From Arthrobacter sp. Bz4 (GTDB lineage: Bacteria > Actinomycetota > Actinomycetes > Actinomycetales > Micrococcaceae), in the NCBI RefSeq assembly GCF_003075455.1, contig NZ_QDAE01000023.1:1-32128 (forward strand): a stretch of DNA of 32,128 bases, read 5' to 3'. Of the stretch, positions 6,305-15,082 are shown piece after piece. The first letter of the stretch is position 1. The number at the start of each line of letters is the position of its first letter. The notes beneath the pieces were generated by a model. The model saw only the letters and a program-made list of their open reading frames with translations. It had not been told where the DNA came from and did no database searches. A program made the translations under genes and the position numbers.

Positions 6305-7740
6305 ATACCGTGGTAACCACCCTCCAAAACTTTATCAACGGCGAGTTTGTCACACCGGCCGGCACCGAGCTGCTCGACATCGTCAACCCCACCAATGGCG
6401 AGGTCGTGGCGAAGGCGCCAGTATCGCTGAAGTCGGATGTCGACGCCGCCATGACGGCGGCCGCTCAAGCGTTCAGGACGTTCAAGCACGTCACCCCGAG
6501 CCAGCGGCAGCTCATGCTGCTGAAGCTCGCCGACGCGCTTGAGGCGGCCAGCGATGAACTGGTCGATGCGCAGCACCGCAACACCGGGCAGGTGCGCGAT
6601 CTGATTGCCGCCGAGGAAGTGGCCGTGGGCGCCGACCAGCTGAGGTTCTTCGCCGGCGCCGCTCGCCTGCTGGAAGGGAAATCCGCTGGCGAATACGTCG
6701 AGGGCCACACCTCCTATATCCGTCGCGAGCCCATTGGGGTAGTCGCCCAGGTTGCACCCTGGAACTACCCGCTGCTGATGGCCATCTGGAAGATCGGTCC
6801 TGCGCTCGCCGCTGGCAACACGGTGGTCCTCAAGCCCAGCGACACCACACCCGAGTCCACCCTGGTGTTGGCGAAGCTGACCCAGGGCATCCTTCCACCG
6901 GGGGTGTTGAACGTGGTGCTGGGCACCGGGGAAACCGGGGCCGCGATGGTCGACCATCCCGTGCCAGGGTTGGTCTCAATCACCGGATCGGTCCGTGCCG
7001 GTATCGCCGTCGCCACCGGAGCGGCGAAGTCGCTCAAGCGAGCTCACCTTGAGTTGGGAGGCAAGGCACCCGCCGTCGTCTTCGCCGACGCCGACATCAA
7101 GAAGACCGCAGCAGCGATCGCTGAGTTCTCGTTCTTCAATGCGGGCCAGGATTGCACGGCGATCACCCGGGTGCTGGTCCAGGATTCGGTCCACGATGAC
7201 CTGGTGGCCGCCATGGTGGCGCACACCGAAACGCTCAAGACCGGCAACGCCGACGACTCCCAGAACTACTTCGGCCCGCTGAACAACATCAACCACTTCA
7301 ATTCGGTCAATGCGGTGATGGACGCCCTTCCTGAGCACTGCAAGGTCGAGATTGGGGGCAAGCGCTCCGGGGACAAGGGCTACTTCTACGAGGCGACCAT
7401 CGTCACCGGTGCCCGCCAGACCGACGACATTGTCCAGCAGGAAACCTTCGGCCCGGTCATCACCGTGCAGAAGTTCACCACCGAGGACGAGGCGGTCGAG
7501 CTGGCCAACGACGTCGAGTACGCGCTGGCGTCGAGCATCTGGACCACCGATCATGGCACCGCCATGAGGGTGTCCCGGGACCTCGACTTCGGCGCGGTCT
7601 GGATCAATACCCACATTCTTCTCACCGCCGAGATGCCGCATGGAGGCTTCAAGAGCTCCGGTTACGGCAAGGACCTCTCGATGTATGGCGTTGAGGACTA
7701 CACCCGGATCAAGCACGTCATGAGCGCGCTTGATGTTTAG
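6301..7740 (+). CDS. Gamma-aminobutyraldehyde dehydrogenase
   Basis: Oxidises 4-aminobutanal to GABA with NAD(P)+ in the cytoplasm. A typical 479-residue aldehyde dehydrogenase: the Rossmann cofactor domain contains APWNYPL and the KPSDTTP segment; the general base is E251 in LELGGK, and the catalytic Cys is C285 in FFNAGQDCTA, 34 residues later as usual. It is followed after 15 nt by gabT, and a putrescine-oxidase-like gene lies downstream. This sets the aminobutyraldehyde assignment over betaine aldehyde or other substrates. Start choice: the ATG at 6301 overlaps the stop of a small upstream frame (ATGA); a GTG at 6310 stands 9 nt after AAAAGGG and is equally plausible, shortening the protein by three residues. 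Confidence 0.88.
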   Translation: MNTVVTTLQNFINGEFVTPAGTELLDIVNPTNGEVVAKAPVSLKSDVDAAMTAAAQAFRTFKHVTPSQRQLMLLKLADALEAASDELVDAQHRNTGQVRDLIAAEEVAVGADQLRFFAGAARLLEGKSAGEYVEGHTSYIRREPIGVVAQVAPWNYPLLMAIWKIGPALAAGNTVVLKPSDTTPESTLVLAKLTQGILPPGVLNVVLGTGETGAAMVDHPVPGLVSITGSVRAGIAVATGAAKSLKRAHLELGGKAPAVVFADADIKKTAAAIAEFSFFNAGQDCTAITRVLVQDSVHDDLVAAMVAHTETLKTGNADDSQNYFGPLNNINHFNSVNAVMDALPEHCKVEIGGKRSGDKGYFYEATIVTGARQTDDIVQQETFGPVITVQKFTTEDEAVELANDVEYALASSIWTTDHGTAMRVSRDLDFGAVWINTHILLTAEMPHGGFKSSGYGKDLSMYGVEDYTRIKHVMSALDV

Positions 7741-7755
7741 AAAGGCAGTTTCACT

Positions 7756-9132
7756 ATGACCACCCAAGCGATCCAGCCGCAATTCCGGCTCGAGCAAAAG
7801 CGCAAGATCATCGCCGACTTCCCAGGCCCCAAGTCCACCGAGCTTGCCGCTCGTCGGGCGGCAGTGGTGGCCAAGGGCGTTGCCTCAAGCGTGCCGGTGT
7901 ATGTTGCCGACGCCGACGGCGGCATCATTCACGACGTCGACGGTAACTCGTTCATCGACCTCGGCTCCGGCATTGCGGTGACCAGCGTTGGCGCGTCGGA
8001 TCCCGCCGTCGTCGGCGCCGTCAAGGAGCAAGTGGAGCACTTCACCCACACCTGCTTCATGGTCACGCCCTACGAGGGCTACATTGCCGTGGCTGAGAAG
8101 CTGGCCGAGCTGACCCCCGGCGACTTCGAGAAGCGGACTGTGCTGTTCAACTCGGGCGCCGAGGCTGTCGAGAACGCGATCAAGGTGGCTCGCCTGGCGA
8201 CCGGTCGCACCGCCGTCGCCGCCTTCGATCATGCCTACCACGGCCGCACCAACCTCACGATGGCCCTGACCGCCAAGTCACTGCCGTACAAGGGTGGGCC
8301 CTCGGGTGACTTCGGCCCGTTCGCGTCCGAGGTCTACCGGCTGCCAATGAGCTACCCCTTCCGCGAGGAAAACCCCTCGATCACCGGGGCTGAAGCGGCT
8401 CAGCGCGCCATCACGATGATGGAGAAGCAGATCGGGGCCAGTTCACTGGCCGCCATCATCATCGAACCCGTCCAGGGGGAGGGCGGTTTCATCGTCCCCG
8501 CCGAAGGATTCCTGCCAGCATTGGCCGAGTGGGCCAAGGCCAACGGAGTGGTCTTCATCGCCGATGAGGTGCAGTCCGGCTTCTGCCGCACCGGCGCCTG
8601 GTTCGCGGTCGACCACGAGGGCGTTGTGCCCGACATCATCACCATGGCCAAGGGAATCGCCGGCGGCATGCCGCTTTCGGCAATCACCGGCCGGGCCGAC
8701 CTGCTCGACGCCGTTCACCCCGGCGGTCTCGGCGGCACCTTCGGTGGCAACCCGGTGGCCTGCGCTGCCGCGTTGGCCGCTATCGAGACGATGCAGGAAC
8801 AGGATCTCGTTGCCCGAGCTCAGGCTATCGAGGAGCTGGCAACGTCACGGCTTCGGGGCCTGCAGGAGGATCTTGGGGCCGAGTCGATCATCGGTGAGAT
8901 CCGCGGCCGGGGCGCGATGCTTGCCATCGAGTTCGTGAAGCCGGGGACCAAGACACCAAACCCGGATGCGACGAAGGCCATTGCTGCCGCGTGCCTGCAG
9001 GAGGGTGTCATCATCCTGACCTGTGGCACGTACGGCAATGTGGTCCGGCTGCTCCCGCCGCTAGTGATTGGTGATGAGCTGCTGAACGACGGGCTGGACG
9101 TCCTCGAGGCTGCTATCCGCGCCGCCAAGTAG
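7756..9132 (+). CDS. gabT: 4-aminobutyrate aminotransferase
   Basis: PLP enzyme that converts GABA and 2-oxoglutarate to succinic semialdehyde and glutamate. Its 458 residues match class III aminotransferases: NSGAEAVENAIKVAR binds the PLP phosphate, AYHGRTNLTMALTAK follows, EPVQGEGGF precedes the cofactor-stacking part, FIADEVQSGFCRTG holds the PLP-pyridine Asp, and TMAKGIAGG carries the Schiff-base lysine K299. It lies 15 nt downstream of the aminobutyraldehyde dehydrogenase, with AAAGG upstream of its ATG. A GC-rich hairpin follows its stop. A succinic semialdehyde dehydrogenase is not adjacent, so completion of the pathway must be encoded elsewhere or by a less specific dehydrogenase. Confidence 0.93.
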   Translation: MTTQAIQPQFRLEQKRKIIADFPGPKSTELAARRAAVVAKGVASSVPVYVADADGGIIHDVDGNSFIDLGSGIAVTSVGASDPAVVGAVKEQVEHFTHTCFMVTPYEGYIAVAEKLAELTPGDFEKRTVLFNSGAEAVENAIKVARLATGRTAVAAFDHAYHGRTNLTMALTAKSLPYKGGPSGDFGPFASEVYRLPMSYPFREENPSITGAEAAQRAITMMEKQIGASSLAAIIIEPVQGEGGFIVPAEGFLPALAEWAKANGVVFIADEVQSGFCRTGAWFAVDHEGVVPDIITMAKGIAGGMPLSAITGRADLLDAVHPGGLGGTFGGNPVACAAALAAIETMQEQDLVARAQAIEELATSRLRGLQEDLGAESIIGEIRGRGAMLAIEFVKPGTKTPNPDATKAIAAACLQEGVIILTCGTYGNVVRLLPPLVIGDELLNDGLDVLEAAIRAAK

Positions 9133-9148
9133 AGCACACGCTGTTGCC

Positions 9149-9175
9149 GCCGGGGTCGGCGCCGTCGACCCCGGT
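9149..9175 (+). terminator. Hairpin after gabT
   Basis: CCGGGGTCG (9150-9158) pairs perfectly with CGACCCCGG (9166-9174) over a 7-nt loop, with a flanking G-T pair. It begins 16 nt after the gabT stop. There is no T-run, so termination may be inefficient. Confidence 0.45.
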
Positions 9176-9281
9176 CTGCGCCGCAGTAACCCGCTAGCGC
9201 TGCAGAAAACCTCTGCTGCGTTTGGCGGGAACGACGGCTTCGGCGCGTAGGGCAAGGGCTGTGCGGCAGGGGTCGACGGTG

Positions 9282-9944
9282 TCAGCCCGCCACTTGCGCT
9301 TTCAGTCCGGTGATCAGAGCTTCGAGCCCGACGGTGAACGCGGCGTCGGCTGAGTCGGCCTGGGACCCGCCCCGAAGGCGGACGGCGGCCGTGAATAGAG
9401 GGTAGTCAGGCCCCAGGCTGCCTGACTCAAAAATGTCTTCGGGGGCGGCGACGTCGAACGCTGATCCGAAGATGAAGGACTCAAGGGCGACGATGGCGGG
9501 GATAATCCGATCCGCCGGCCAACCGGCGTCGAGGAATCCTTTGGTGACCGCTTCGTACATGGCAAGCGTTTCGGGTGCGCCTGTGACGGGCAGAATGGCG
9601 ATGACCGAGATGAGCGGTGCATGAGCTGCGAAGACACCGCGGTAGGACCAGGCCCAAGAGCGAACCGCCTCATCCCAGGGGGCCGCGGCGAAAGCGCTGA
9701 AGTCCACCTTCGCCATCACCTCGTCTTCGACCCAGCGCAGCACTTCCTGCTTGGATTCAGCGTGGTTGTACAGGGCCGACGGTGCCACTCGCAGGCGCTG
9801 GGCTAGGGCAGACATGGTGAGGCCCTCGTAGCCCTGGCTGGCAATCAGGGCAAGTGCTGCATCAGTAATGAGGTCCCGTGACAGCAGTCCGCGCGGCGGA
9901 CGGCCCGCCCGACGGCGGCTGACCGGCGCTCCCACACTTCCCAT
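9282..9944 (-). CDS. TetR family regulator
   Basis: A 220-residue repressor-type protein. After a basic tail (RRRAGRPPRG) comes the TetR helix-turn-helix (about residues 23-67: LITDAALALIASQGYEGLTM, then SALAQRLRVAPSALYNHAES), and a C-terminal ligand domain of the TetR class C type (about 85-215). The ATG at 9944 is preceded by GAAGGGG five bases away and was preferred to the ATG at 9980, which would add twelve residues without a ribosome site. It is transcribed away from the amine oxidase operon, and a perfect 19-bp palindrome stands in the shared intergenic region, so it probably represses that operon. The effector may be a polyamine or aminoaldehyde (inference). Confidence 0.88.
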   Translation of the reverse strand: MGSVGAPVSRRRAGRPPRGLLSRDLITDAALALIASQGYEGLTMSALAQRLRVAPSALYNHAESKQEVLRWVEDEVMAKVDFSAFAAAPWDEAVRSWAWSYRGVFAAHAPLISVIAILPVTGAPETLAMYEAVTKGFLDAGWPADRIIPAIVALESFIFGSAFDVAAPEDIFESGSLGPDYPLFTAAVRLRGGSQADSADAAFTVGLEALITGLKAQVAG

Positions 9945-10153
9945 GACCGCCCCTTCACCGTCTCTTCGCTGCGGATTCATTCTACTGCCCCGCCATTGCT
10001 GTCGTTCCTGCCGGTGGGTCCAGCACCCGCCCGGATCGAGTCAACACTAATGACAAGTTTCCGTCGCCAAACACGTCATGTCTGTTGACTCAGCCGGAGG
10101 GTGCGGGGTGTGCCCTTTCCAAAACTGCCGGCTATCGCTACAGTATCCCTAAT

Positions 10154-10172
10154 AAATGAATGGCATTCATTT
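10154..10172. promoter_or_regulatory. 19-bp palindromic operator
   Basis: AAATGAATG-G-CATTCATTT is a perfect 9-bp inverted repeat about one central base, lying 33 bp before the amine oxidase start. It is AT-rich in a GC-rich setting. Size and symmetry fit a TetR-family dimer site; the divergent TetR gene is the obvious candidate to bind it. Confidence 0.75.
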
Positions 10173-10205
10173 TGTGGCGTGGACCATATTGTCTGAAAGG
10201 TAACA

Positions 10206-11606
10206 GTGGAGAATCTAGAACGCGACGTCGTAATCATCGGGGCGGGCCCCTCGGGCCTCACCGCGGCGTGGGAGTTGAAGAGGGCAGGGCTGAGCGTCGC
10301 TGTCCTGGAGGCACGAGACCGGGTTGGCGGACGCACCTGGACCGACACCATCGACGGCGCGCTCCTGGAGATTGGGGGCCAATGGGTATCCCCAGACCAG
10401 ACCGCTCTCAAAGGAATGCTCGATGAGCTGGGACTGGAAACCTACGACAGGTACCGGGAGGGGGACTCTGTCTACATCGGAGCCGACGGCGCCCGCACCC
10501 GTTACACCGGAGACATGTTCCCCGTCTCGGCCGCCACTGAAGGGGAAATGAATCGGCTGATCGAACTGCTGGACCGCCTCGCAGCAGAGGCCGGCCCGGA
10601 AACCCCGTGGAACCACCCGGAAGCCCGGGCACTGGACACGATCTCCTTCCACCACTGGCTACGGCAGCAGTCCAGCGACGAGGAAGCCTGCAACAATATT
10701 GGGCTCTTCATCGCTGGCGGAATGCTCACCAAACCCGCTCATGCCTTCTCAGCCCTGCAGGCTGTGCTGATGGCTGCGTCGGCAGGATCCTTCTCCAACC
10801 TGGTCGATGAGAACTTCATCCTTGACCAGCGGGTGGTCGGCGGCATGCAGCAGGTGTCGGAACGCCTCGCGGATCGTCTGGGGGATGACGTCGTGCTCAG
10901 CAGCCCAGTCCGAACGCTGCGCTGGCACGAAGACGGCGGCAACAACAGCAGCGGCAGCAACGGCGGCGGCGTCACCGCGGTGTCCGACACCGTCACCGTC
11001 AAGGCGCGCTACGCAATCATGGCGGTTCCGCCGAACCTGTACTCGCGGGTGTCCTATGAGCCACCGCTGCCTCGCCGCCAGCATCAGATGCACCAGCACC
11101 AGTCCCTGGGGCTCGTCATCAAGGTCCATGCCGTCTACGCGACACCGTTCTGGCGCGCCGATGGTCTCTCCGGGACCGGGTTCAGTGCCTCCTCGATCGT
11201 GCAGGAGGTGTACGACAACACCAACCACGAGGATTCCCGCGGAACGCTGGTCGGTTTCGTCTCGGACGAAAAGGCCGACGCCGTGTTCAGGCTGTCACCC
11301 GAAGCCCGTCGGCAGATGATCCTCGAGTCCATTGCCGGTTTCCTCGGCTCCGAGGCACTCACCCCCGAGGTGTACTACGAATCGGACTGGGGCTCCGAGG
11401 AATGGACCAGGGGCGCCTACGCGACCAGCTACGACCTCGGCGGCCTGCACCGTTATGGCCCTGACCAGCTCACCCCCGTCGGGCCGATCCACTGGTCCTG
11501 CTCGGATCTGGCTGCCGAGGGCTATCAGCACGTCGAAGGTGCCGTCCGGATGGGTCAAATCACAGCCCGGAACATCGTGGGCCTCTCGGCAACCGAAGGA
11601 GCATGA
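10206..11606 (+). CDS. Flavin amine oxidase, probably putrescine oxidase
   Basis: An FAD-dependent monoamine oxidase of 466 residues that would convert putrescine, O2 and water to 4-aminobutanal, NH3 and H2O2. The N-terminal dinucleotide fold VVIIGAGPSGLTAAWELKRAG (8-28), then EARDRVGGRTWT and EIGGQW, and the C-terminal FAD segment VEGAVRMGQITARNI are all in place. The size and these segments resemble the putrescine oxidases of Kocuria and Rhodococcus. The substrate is inferred from the neighbours: aminobutyraldehyde dehydrogenase and gabT upstream, amine permease downstream. It starts with GTG, five bases after GAAAGG. A Gly/Asn/Ser-rich loop (about residues 243-254, GGNNSSGSNGGG) looks like a recent insertion. 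It is the first gene of an operon with the stress protein and permease. Confidence 0.86.
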   Translation: MENLERDVVIIGAGPSGLTAAWELKRAGLSVAVLEARDRVGGRTWTDTIDGALLEIGGQWVSPDQTALKGMLDELGLETYDRYREGDSVYIGADGARTRYTGDMFPVSAATEGEMNRLIELLDRLAAEAGPETPWNHPEARALDTISFHHWLRQQSSDEEACNNIGLFIAGGMLTKPAHAFSALQAVLMAASAGSFSNLVDENFILDQRVVGGMQQVSERLADRLGDDVVLSSPVRTLRWHEDGGNNSSGSNGGGVTAVSDTVTVKARYAIMAVPPNLYSRVSYEPPLPRRQHQMHQHQSLGLVIKVHAVYATPFWRADGLSGTGFSASSIVQEVYDNTNHEDSRGTLVGFVSDEKADAVFRLSPEARRQMILESIAGFLGSEALTPEVYYESDWGSEEWTRGAYATSYDLGGLHRYGPDQLTPVGPIHWSCSDLAAEGYQHVEGAVRMGQITARNIVGLSATEGA

Positions 11607-11609
11607 CCG

Positions 11610-12572
11610 ATGGACTACATCGTCGGGTACACAGCAGATGAACGCGGACGCGATGCCGTCAGCCTCGCCGTCGCCCTGGCTCGACGCCAGGATGCGAACC
11701 TCCAATTGGTGATGGTGATGCCCGAGCATTCCCCATTCAATGCGGTCTATCCACCAGAAAAAGGGTTCGAGAGCATCCTCTCGGCCCAGTTGCAGGAATG
11801 GCTGGCTGAAGGGCTCGCCCTGATCCCCGACGACGTAACCGCCCGCGCGCACGTCATCAGCGCAGATTCACAGGCGGGCGGGCTCATCGACGCAGCGGTT
11901 GATTCGGGCGCTTCGCTGATCATCATCGGTGCCAGCTCACGAGGCCTGCGAAAACGATTCAACGTCGGTAGCGTCGCCGGAACCCTCCTGCATGCATCGC
12001 CGGTACCCGTTGCCCTGGCACCCCAGGGCTATCGACGCCTCGATCCAATCACCCGGCTCACCTGTGCGGTGGGTACCAGGGAGGGTGCGGATGCGGTGAT
12101 CGCGGTGGCCGTCGACTCAGCCACCCGACGTCGACTCCCGCTCAGGCTGGTCTCGCTCGTGGCGCTTGACCCGGCAACGGGCACCGATGGGGGAGCGGAC
12201 GCCGCCGCGGTGGATTCCGCGCACCAGCACGCCAACACGCGTCTGGCCGAAGCGGCGTCGTCACTCGCCGCCGGCGGGCAGGTCAGTGTGGAAGTGGCGC
12301 AGGGAGCCACCGTCGAGGAAGCGATCGGAGCGCTGGCCTGGGACGAGGGCGAGGTCCTCCTGGTCGGTTCCAGTCGTCTGGCGCAGCACAGCCGCCTGTT
12401 CCTCGGCGTTACTGCAAACAAGATCCTTCGAGCATTGACGGTGCCCATGGTTGTGGTGCCACGAAGTTACACAGCTGTTGAGGACCAGTCGCACCAGCCG
12501 GAGCGGTCTGTTACCAAGCGGTCCGATGCCGGTGAAGGCAAGGACGTTCAATCCACCGAGGTGAAGCAGTGA
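11610..12572 (+). CDS. Universal stress protein, two UspA domains
   Basis: A 320-residue cytoplasmic protein made of two UspA folds. Domain 1 (about 1-140) ends in the ATP-binding pattern G-x2-x-G-x9-G-S as IIGASSRGLRKRFNVGSVAG; domain 2 (about 150-290) ends with VGSSRLAQHSRLFLGVTANK. A charged tail of about 30 residues follows. It starts 3 nt after the oxidase stop, with GAAGGAG upstream, and its stop overlaps the permease start (GTGA), so the three genes are co-translated. In Halomonas the Usp protein TeaD modulates a transporter, so a regulatory contact with the permease is a reasonable inference. It is clearly related to the second Usp gene at 14219. Confidence 0.9.
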   Translation: MDYIVGYTADERGRDAVSLAVALARRQDANLQLVMVMPEHSPFNAVYPPEKGFESILSAQLQEWLAEGLALIPDDVTARAHVISADSQAGGLIDAAVDSGASLIIIGASSRGLRKRFNVGSVAGTLLHASPVPVALAPQGYRRLDPITRLTCAVGTREGADAVIAVAVDSATRRRLPLRLVSLVALDPATGTDGGADAAAVDSAHQHANTRLAEAASSLAAGGQVSVEVAQGATVEEAIGALAWDEGEVLLVGSSRLAQHSRLFLGVTANKILRALTVPMVVVPRSYTAVEDQSHQPERSVTKRSDAGEGKDVQSTEVKQ

Positions 12573-14098
12573 GCACCATACCAACGAAAGATCCCTCCAC
12601 CGGACTCAGCCAGAAAGGTCTCAACTCCGGGTCGGTCGGCCTGTTGGGCGCGGTGGTGATCGGTGTATCGTGCATCGCTCCCGCGTACACGCTGACCGCG
12701 GCGCTCGGTCCCACCGTTGCAGAGGTGGGGGTGCAGTTGCCCGCCATCTTCCTGGTCGGCTTCATCCCGATGCTGCTGGTGGCCCTTGGCTACCGCGAAT
12801 TGAACAATTCAATGCCCGACGCCGGCACCTCCTTTACCTGGGCCACCCGGGCTTTTGGGCCGTGGATCGGCTGGATGGGTGGTTGGGGTCTGATCGCCGC
12901 GACAGTTATTGTCCTGTCGAACCTGGCAGCTGTTGCTGTCGACTTTTTCTACCTGATGCTCGCCCAGCTGACCGGAAACGACTCGCTGGCCGATCTGACC
13001 CTTAACCTGCCATTGAACATCGTCACCACCCTGGTGTTCATCGCGTTGGCTTGCTGGGTTTCCTACCGCGGTATGGAAACCACCAAAGCCGTGCAGTACG
13101 TGCTGGTCGGCTTCCAGCTGTTGGTCCTGGGCTGGTTCGCCATCGCGGCCTTTGCCCACGTCGCCAATGGGACAGCCTTCGACGCGACGGCCATCAGCCC
13201 CGACTGGTTCAACCCGTTTGCGGTGGAATCCTTCTCGGCTTTCGCCGCTGGTGTGTCCCTCTCGATCTTCGTTTATTGGGGCTGGGACGTCACCCTGACC
13301 ATGAATGAGGAAACCAAGGACCCCGAACGTACTCCCGGCCGGGCAGCAACCCTCACCGTCCTGGTCATTGTGGTGATCTACCTGACGGTTGCGTTGGCGA
13401 CCCTCACCTATGCAGGTGTGGGTGACGGCGAACTCGGCGCCGGAAATGTTGACAACCAGGGAAGCATTTTTGCGGTTCTTGCAGGCCCCGTGATGGGCCC
13501 GTTCGCCATCCTGATGTCCCTGACAGTTCTCAGCAGTTCCGCCGCGTCCCTGCAGTCCACCTTCGTGTCGCCTGCCCGCACCCTGCTGTCGATGGGTCAC
13601 TACCGCGCACTGCCGGCCAGCTACGGCAAGATCAGCCCCACCTACAAGTCGCCCAGCTACGCCACTATCGCCGCCGCGGTCGCAGCTGCCGGGTTCTACG
13701 TAGTCACCAGGGTGGTATCCGAGAACGCCCTGTATGACACCATCACGGCGCTCGGCATGATGATTTGCTTCTACTACGGGATCACGGCGATGGCCTGCGT
13801 CTGGTATTTCAGGGCTGTCGCGTTCAGCAGCGCCCGCAACTTCGGGCTGAAGTTCCTCGCGCCGCTGCTCGGCGGCGTCATCCTGCTGGTCATGTTCGTG
13901 AAGACAGCCACCGACTCGATGGACCCGGGCTACGGTTCCGGCTCGTCCATCGGAGGGGTGGGGCTGGTGTTCATCCTCGGGACCGGGGTCATCCTCCTCG
14001 GGGCTGTGCTGATGTTCATCATGTACCGGGTCAACCCTGGCTTCTTCCGCGGTGAAACACTGAAGCAGGGGAGTGCTTCAGCCAACGTGGTGCAGTAA
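12569..14098 (+). CDS. APC family permease, likely putrescine/amine importer
   Basis: A 509-residue inner-membrane transporter of the amino acid-polyamine-organocation superfamily. The first helix contains the APC signature GSVGLLGAVVIGVSCIAPAY, followed by about eleven further hydrophobic segments to residue 490 and a short polar tail. The pattern is like APC amino-acid/polyamine importers (PuuP belongs to this superfamily). It starts at a GTG overlapping the stress-protein stop (GTGA). Co-transcription with the amine oxidase suggests that it brings in putrescine or a related amine; GABA or an amino acid is possible. A strong terminator follows. Confidence 0.85.
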   Translation: MSTIPTKDPSTGLSQKGLNSGSVGLLGAVVIGVSCIAPAYTLTAALGPTVAEVGVQLPAIFLVGFIPMLLVALGYRELNNSMPDAGTSFTWATRAFGPWIGWMGGWGLIAATVIVLSNLAAVAVDFFYLMLAQLTGNDSLADLTLNLPLNIVTTLVFIALACWVSYRGMETTKAVQYVLVGFQLLVLGWFAIAAFAHVANGTAFDATAISPDWFNPFAVESFSAFAAGVSLSIFVYWGWDVTLTMNEETKDPERTPGRAATLTVLVIVVIYLTVALATLTYAGVGDGELGAGNVDNQGSIFAVLAGPVMGPFAILMSLTVLSSSAASLQSTFVSPARTLLSMGHYRALPASYGKISPTYKSPSYATIAAAVAAAGFYVVTRVVSENALYDTITALGMMICFYYGITAMACVWYFRAVAFSSARNFGLKFLAPLLGGVILLVMFVKTATDSMDPGYGSGSSIGGVGLVFILGTGVILLGAVLMFIMYRVNPGFFRGETLKQGSASANVVQ

Positions 14099-14108
14099 CC
14101 CTCCGTGC

Positions 14109-14145
14109 CGTGTGACGGCGGGCACTTCGGTGCCCGCCGTCCACG
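14109..14145 (+). terminator. Strong hairpin terminator after the permease
   Basis: GACGGCGGGCAC and GTGCCCGCCGTC form a perfect 12-bp stem with a TTCG tetraloop (14114-14141), extended by four more pairs past one bulged base. No long T-run follows. It ends the oxidase operon before the second stress-protein gene. Confidence 0.88.
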
Positions 14146-14218
14146 ATAAGGTTGCCTGAGCAGATCTGCGGCGGTAACCCCGGGCGCCGGTCAGAATTCG
14201 ATCCGGAAGGCACGCCGT

Positions 14219-15061
14219 ATGCGTTATGTAGTTGGCTTTACAAACAATGATCGTGGCCGTGACGCGCTGGCGTTGGCCACCTCGCTGGCTCGGACGCAGG
14301 GAGCCAGCATCGATCTGGTAACCGTTCTCGACCGCCCCCAGGACGGCAGCGTCGGCGCCGGCACCAACCGGGCCCTTGCCGCTTTGCATGAGGCGATCGA
14401 GGGGATTCCAGGGGGCGTCGAAGTAGTGCCGCACGTCAAACTCGCCGACTCTTTCGCCGAGGGACTCCTTGAGGTCGCCCATGACCTCGATGCGGGGCTG
14501 ATCGTCATTGGAGCCGCCGGCAACGGCCTGCTCCGTCGATTCACCGTCGGCAGCGTAGCGAACGCGGTCCTGCACTCGTCGCCAGTGCCTGTCGGGTTGG
14601 CGCCGCGCGGGTACCGGCACCGCGACCGGATGACCAGACTCACCTGCGCAGTCGGTACCCGTGCGGGTGCCGAGGCTGTCCTGGATGTAGCGGTCGACTC
14701 CGCCGCGCGCCGCGGGATGCCGCTGCGCCTGATCTCGTTGGTGGCGCTGGACGTCAACGAGCAGTCGGATACCGGTGAAGCAATTAATCTTGCACACCGG
14801 CACGCCAACTCAGTGCTGGCTCGGGCGGGGGAGCAGCTTCCCGAAGGCCACGAAACCACCATCACGGTTGCCCACGGGCGTACCATCGAGCAGGCAATCG
14901 ACGACATCGAGTGGGATCCAGGCGAGATCGTCTTCGTCGGATCGAGCCGGCTCGCGAAGCGCAGCCAACTGTTCCTGGGATCGACAGCCAACAAGATGCT
15001 ACGGGCGTTGCCTGTGCCAATGATCGTTGTGCCGCGGGACTGGAACCTTCCGGCAGCCTAG
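14219..15061 (+). CDS. Universal stress protein, two UspA domains
   Basis: A 280-residue tandem UspA protein, paralogous to the one at 11610: both have LTCAVGTR-GA-AV--VAVDSA and a closing GSSRLA--S-LFLG-TANK. ATP-binding signatures are IVIGAAGNGLLRRFTVGSVAN in domain 1 and VGSSRLAKRSQLFLGSTANK in domain 2. It lacks the charged tail of its paralogue. GGAAGG stands 8 nt before the ATG. It comes after the permease terminator, so it either has its own promoter or depends on read-through. The duplicate probably arose locally around the permease. Confidence 0.9.
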   Translation: MRYVVGFTNNDRGRDALALATSLARTQGASIDLVTVLDRPQDGSVGAGTNRALAALHEAIEGIPGGVEVVPHVKLADSFAEGLLEVAHDLDAGLIVIGAAGNGLLRRFTVGSVANAVLHSSPVPVGLAPRGYRHRDRMTRLTCAVGTRAGAEAVLDVAVDSAARRGMPLRLISLVALDVNEQSDTGEAINLAHRHANSVLARAGEQLPEGHETTITVAHGRTIEQAIDDIEWDPGEIVFVGSSRLAKRSQLFLGSTANKMLRALPVPMIVVPRDWNLPAA

Positions 15062-15082
15062 GAGTTCCTGGCCTTAACCGGG

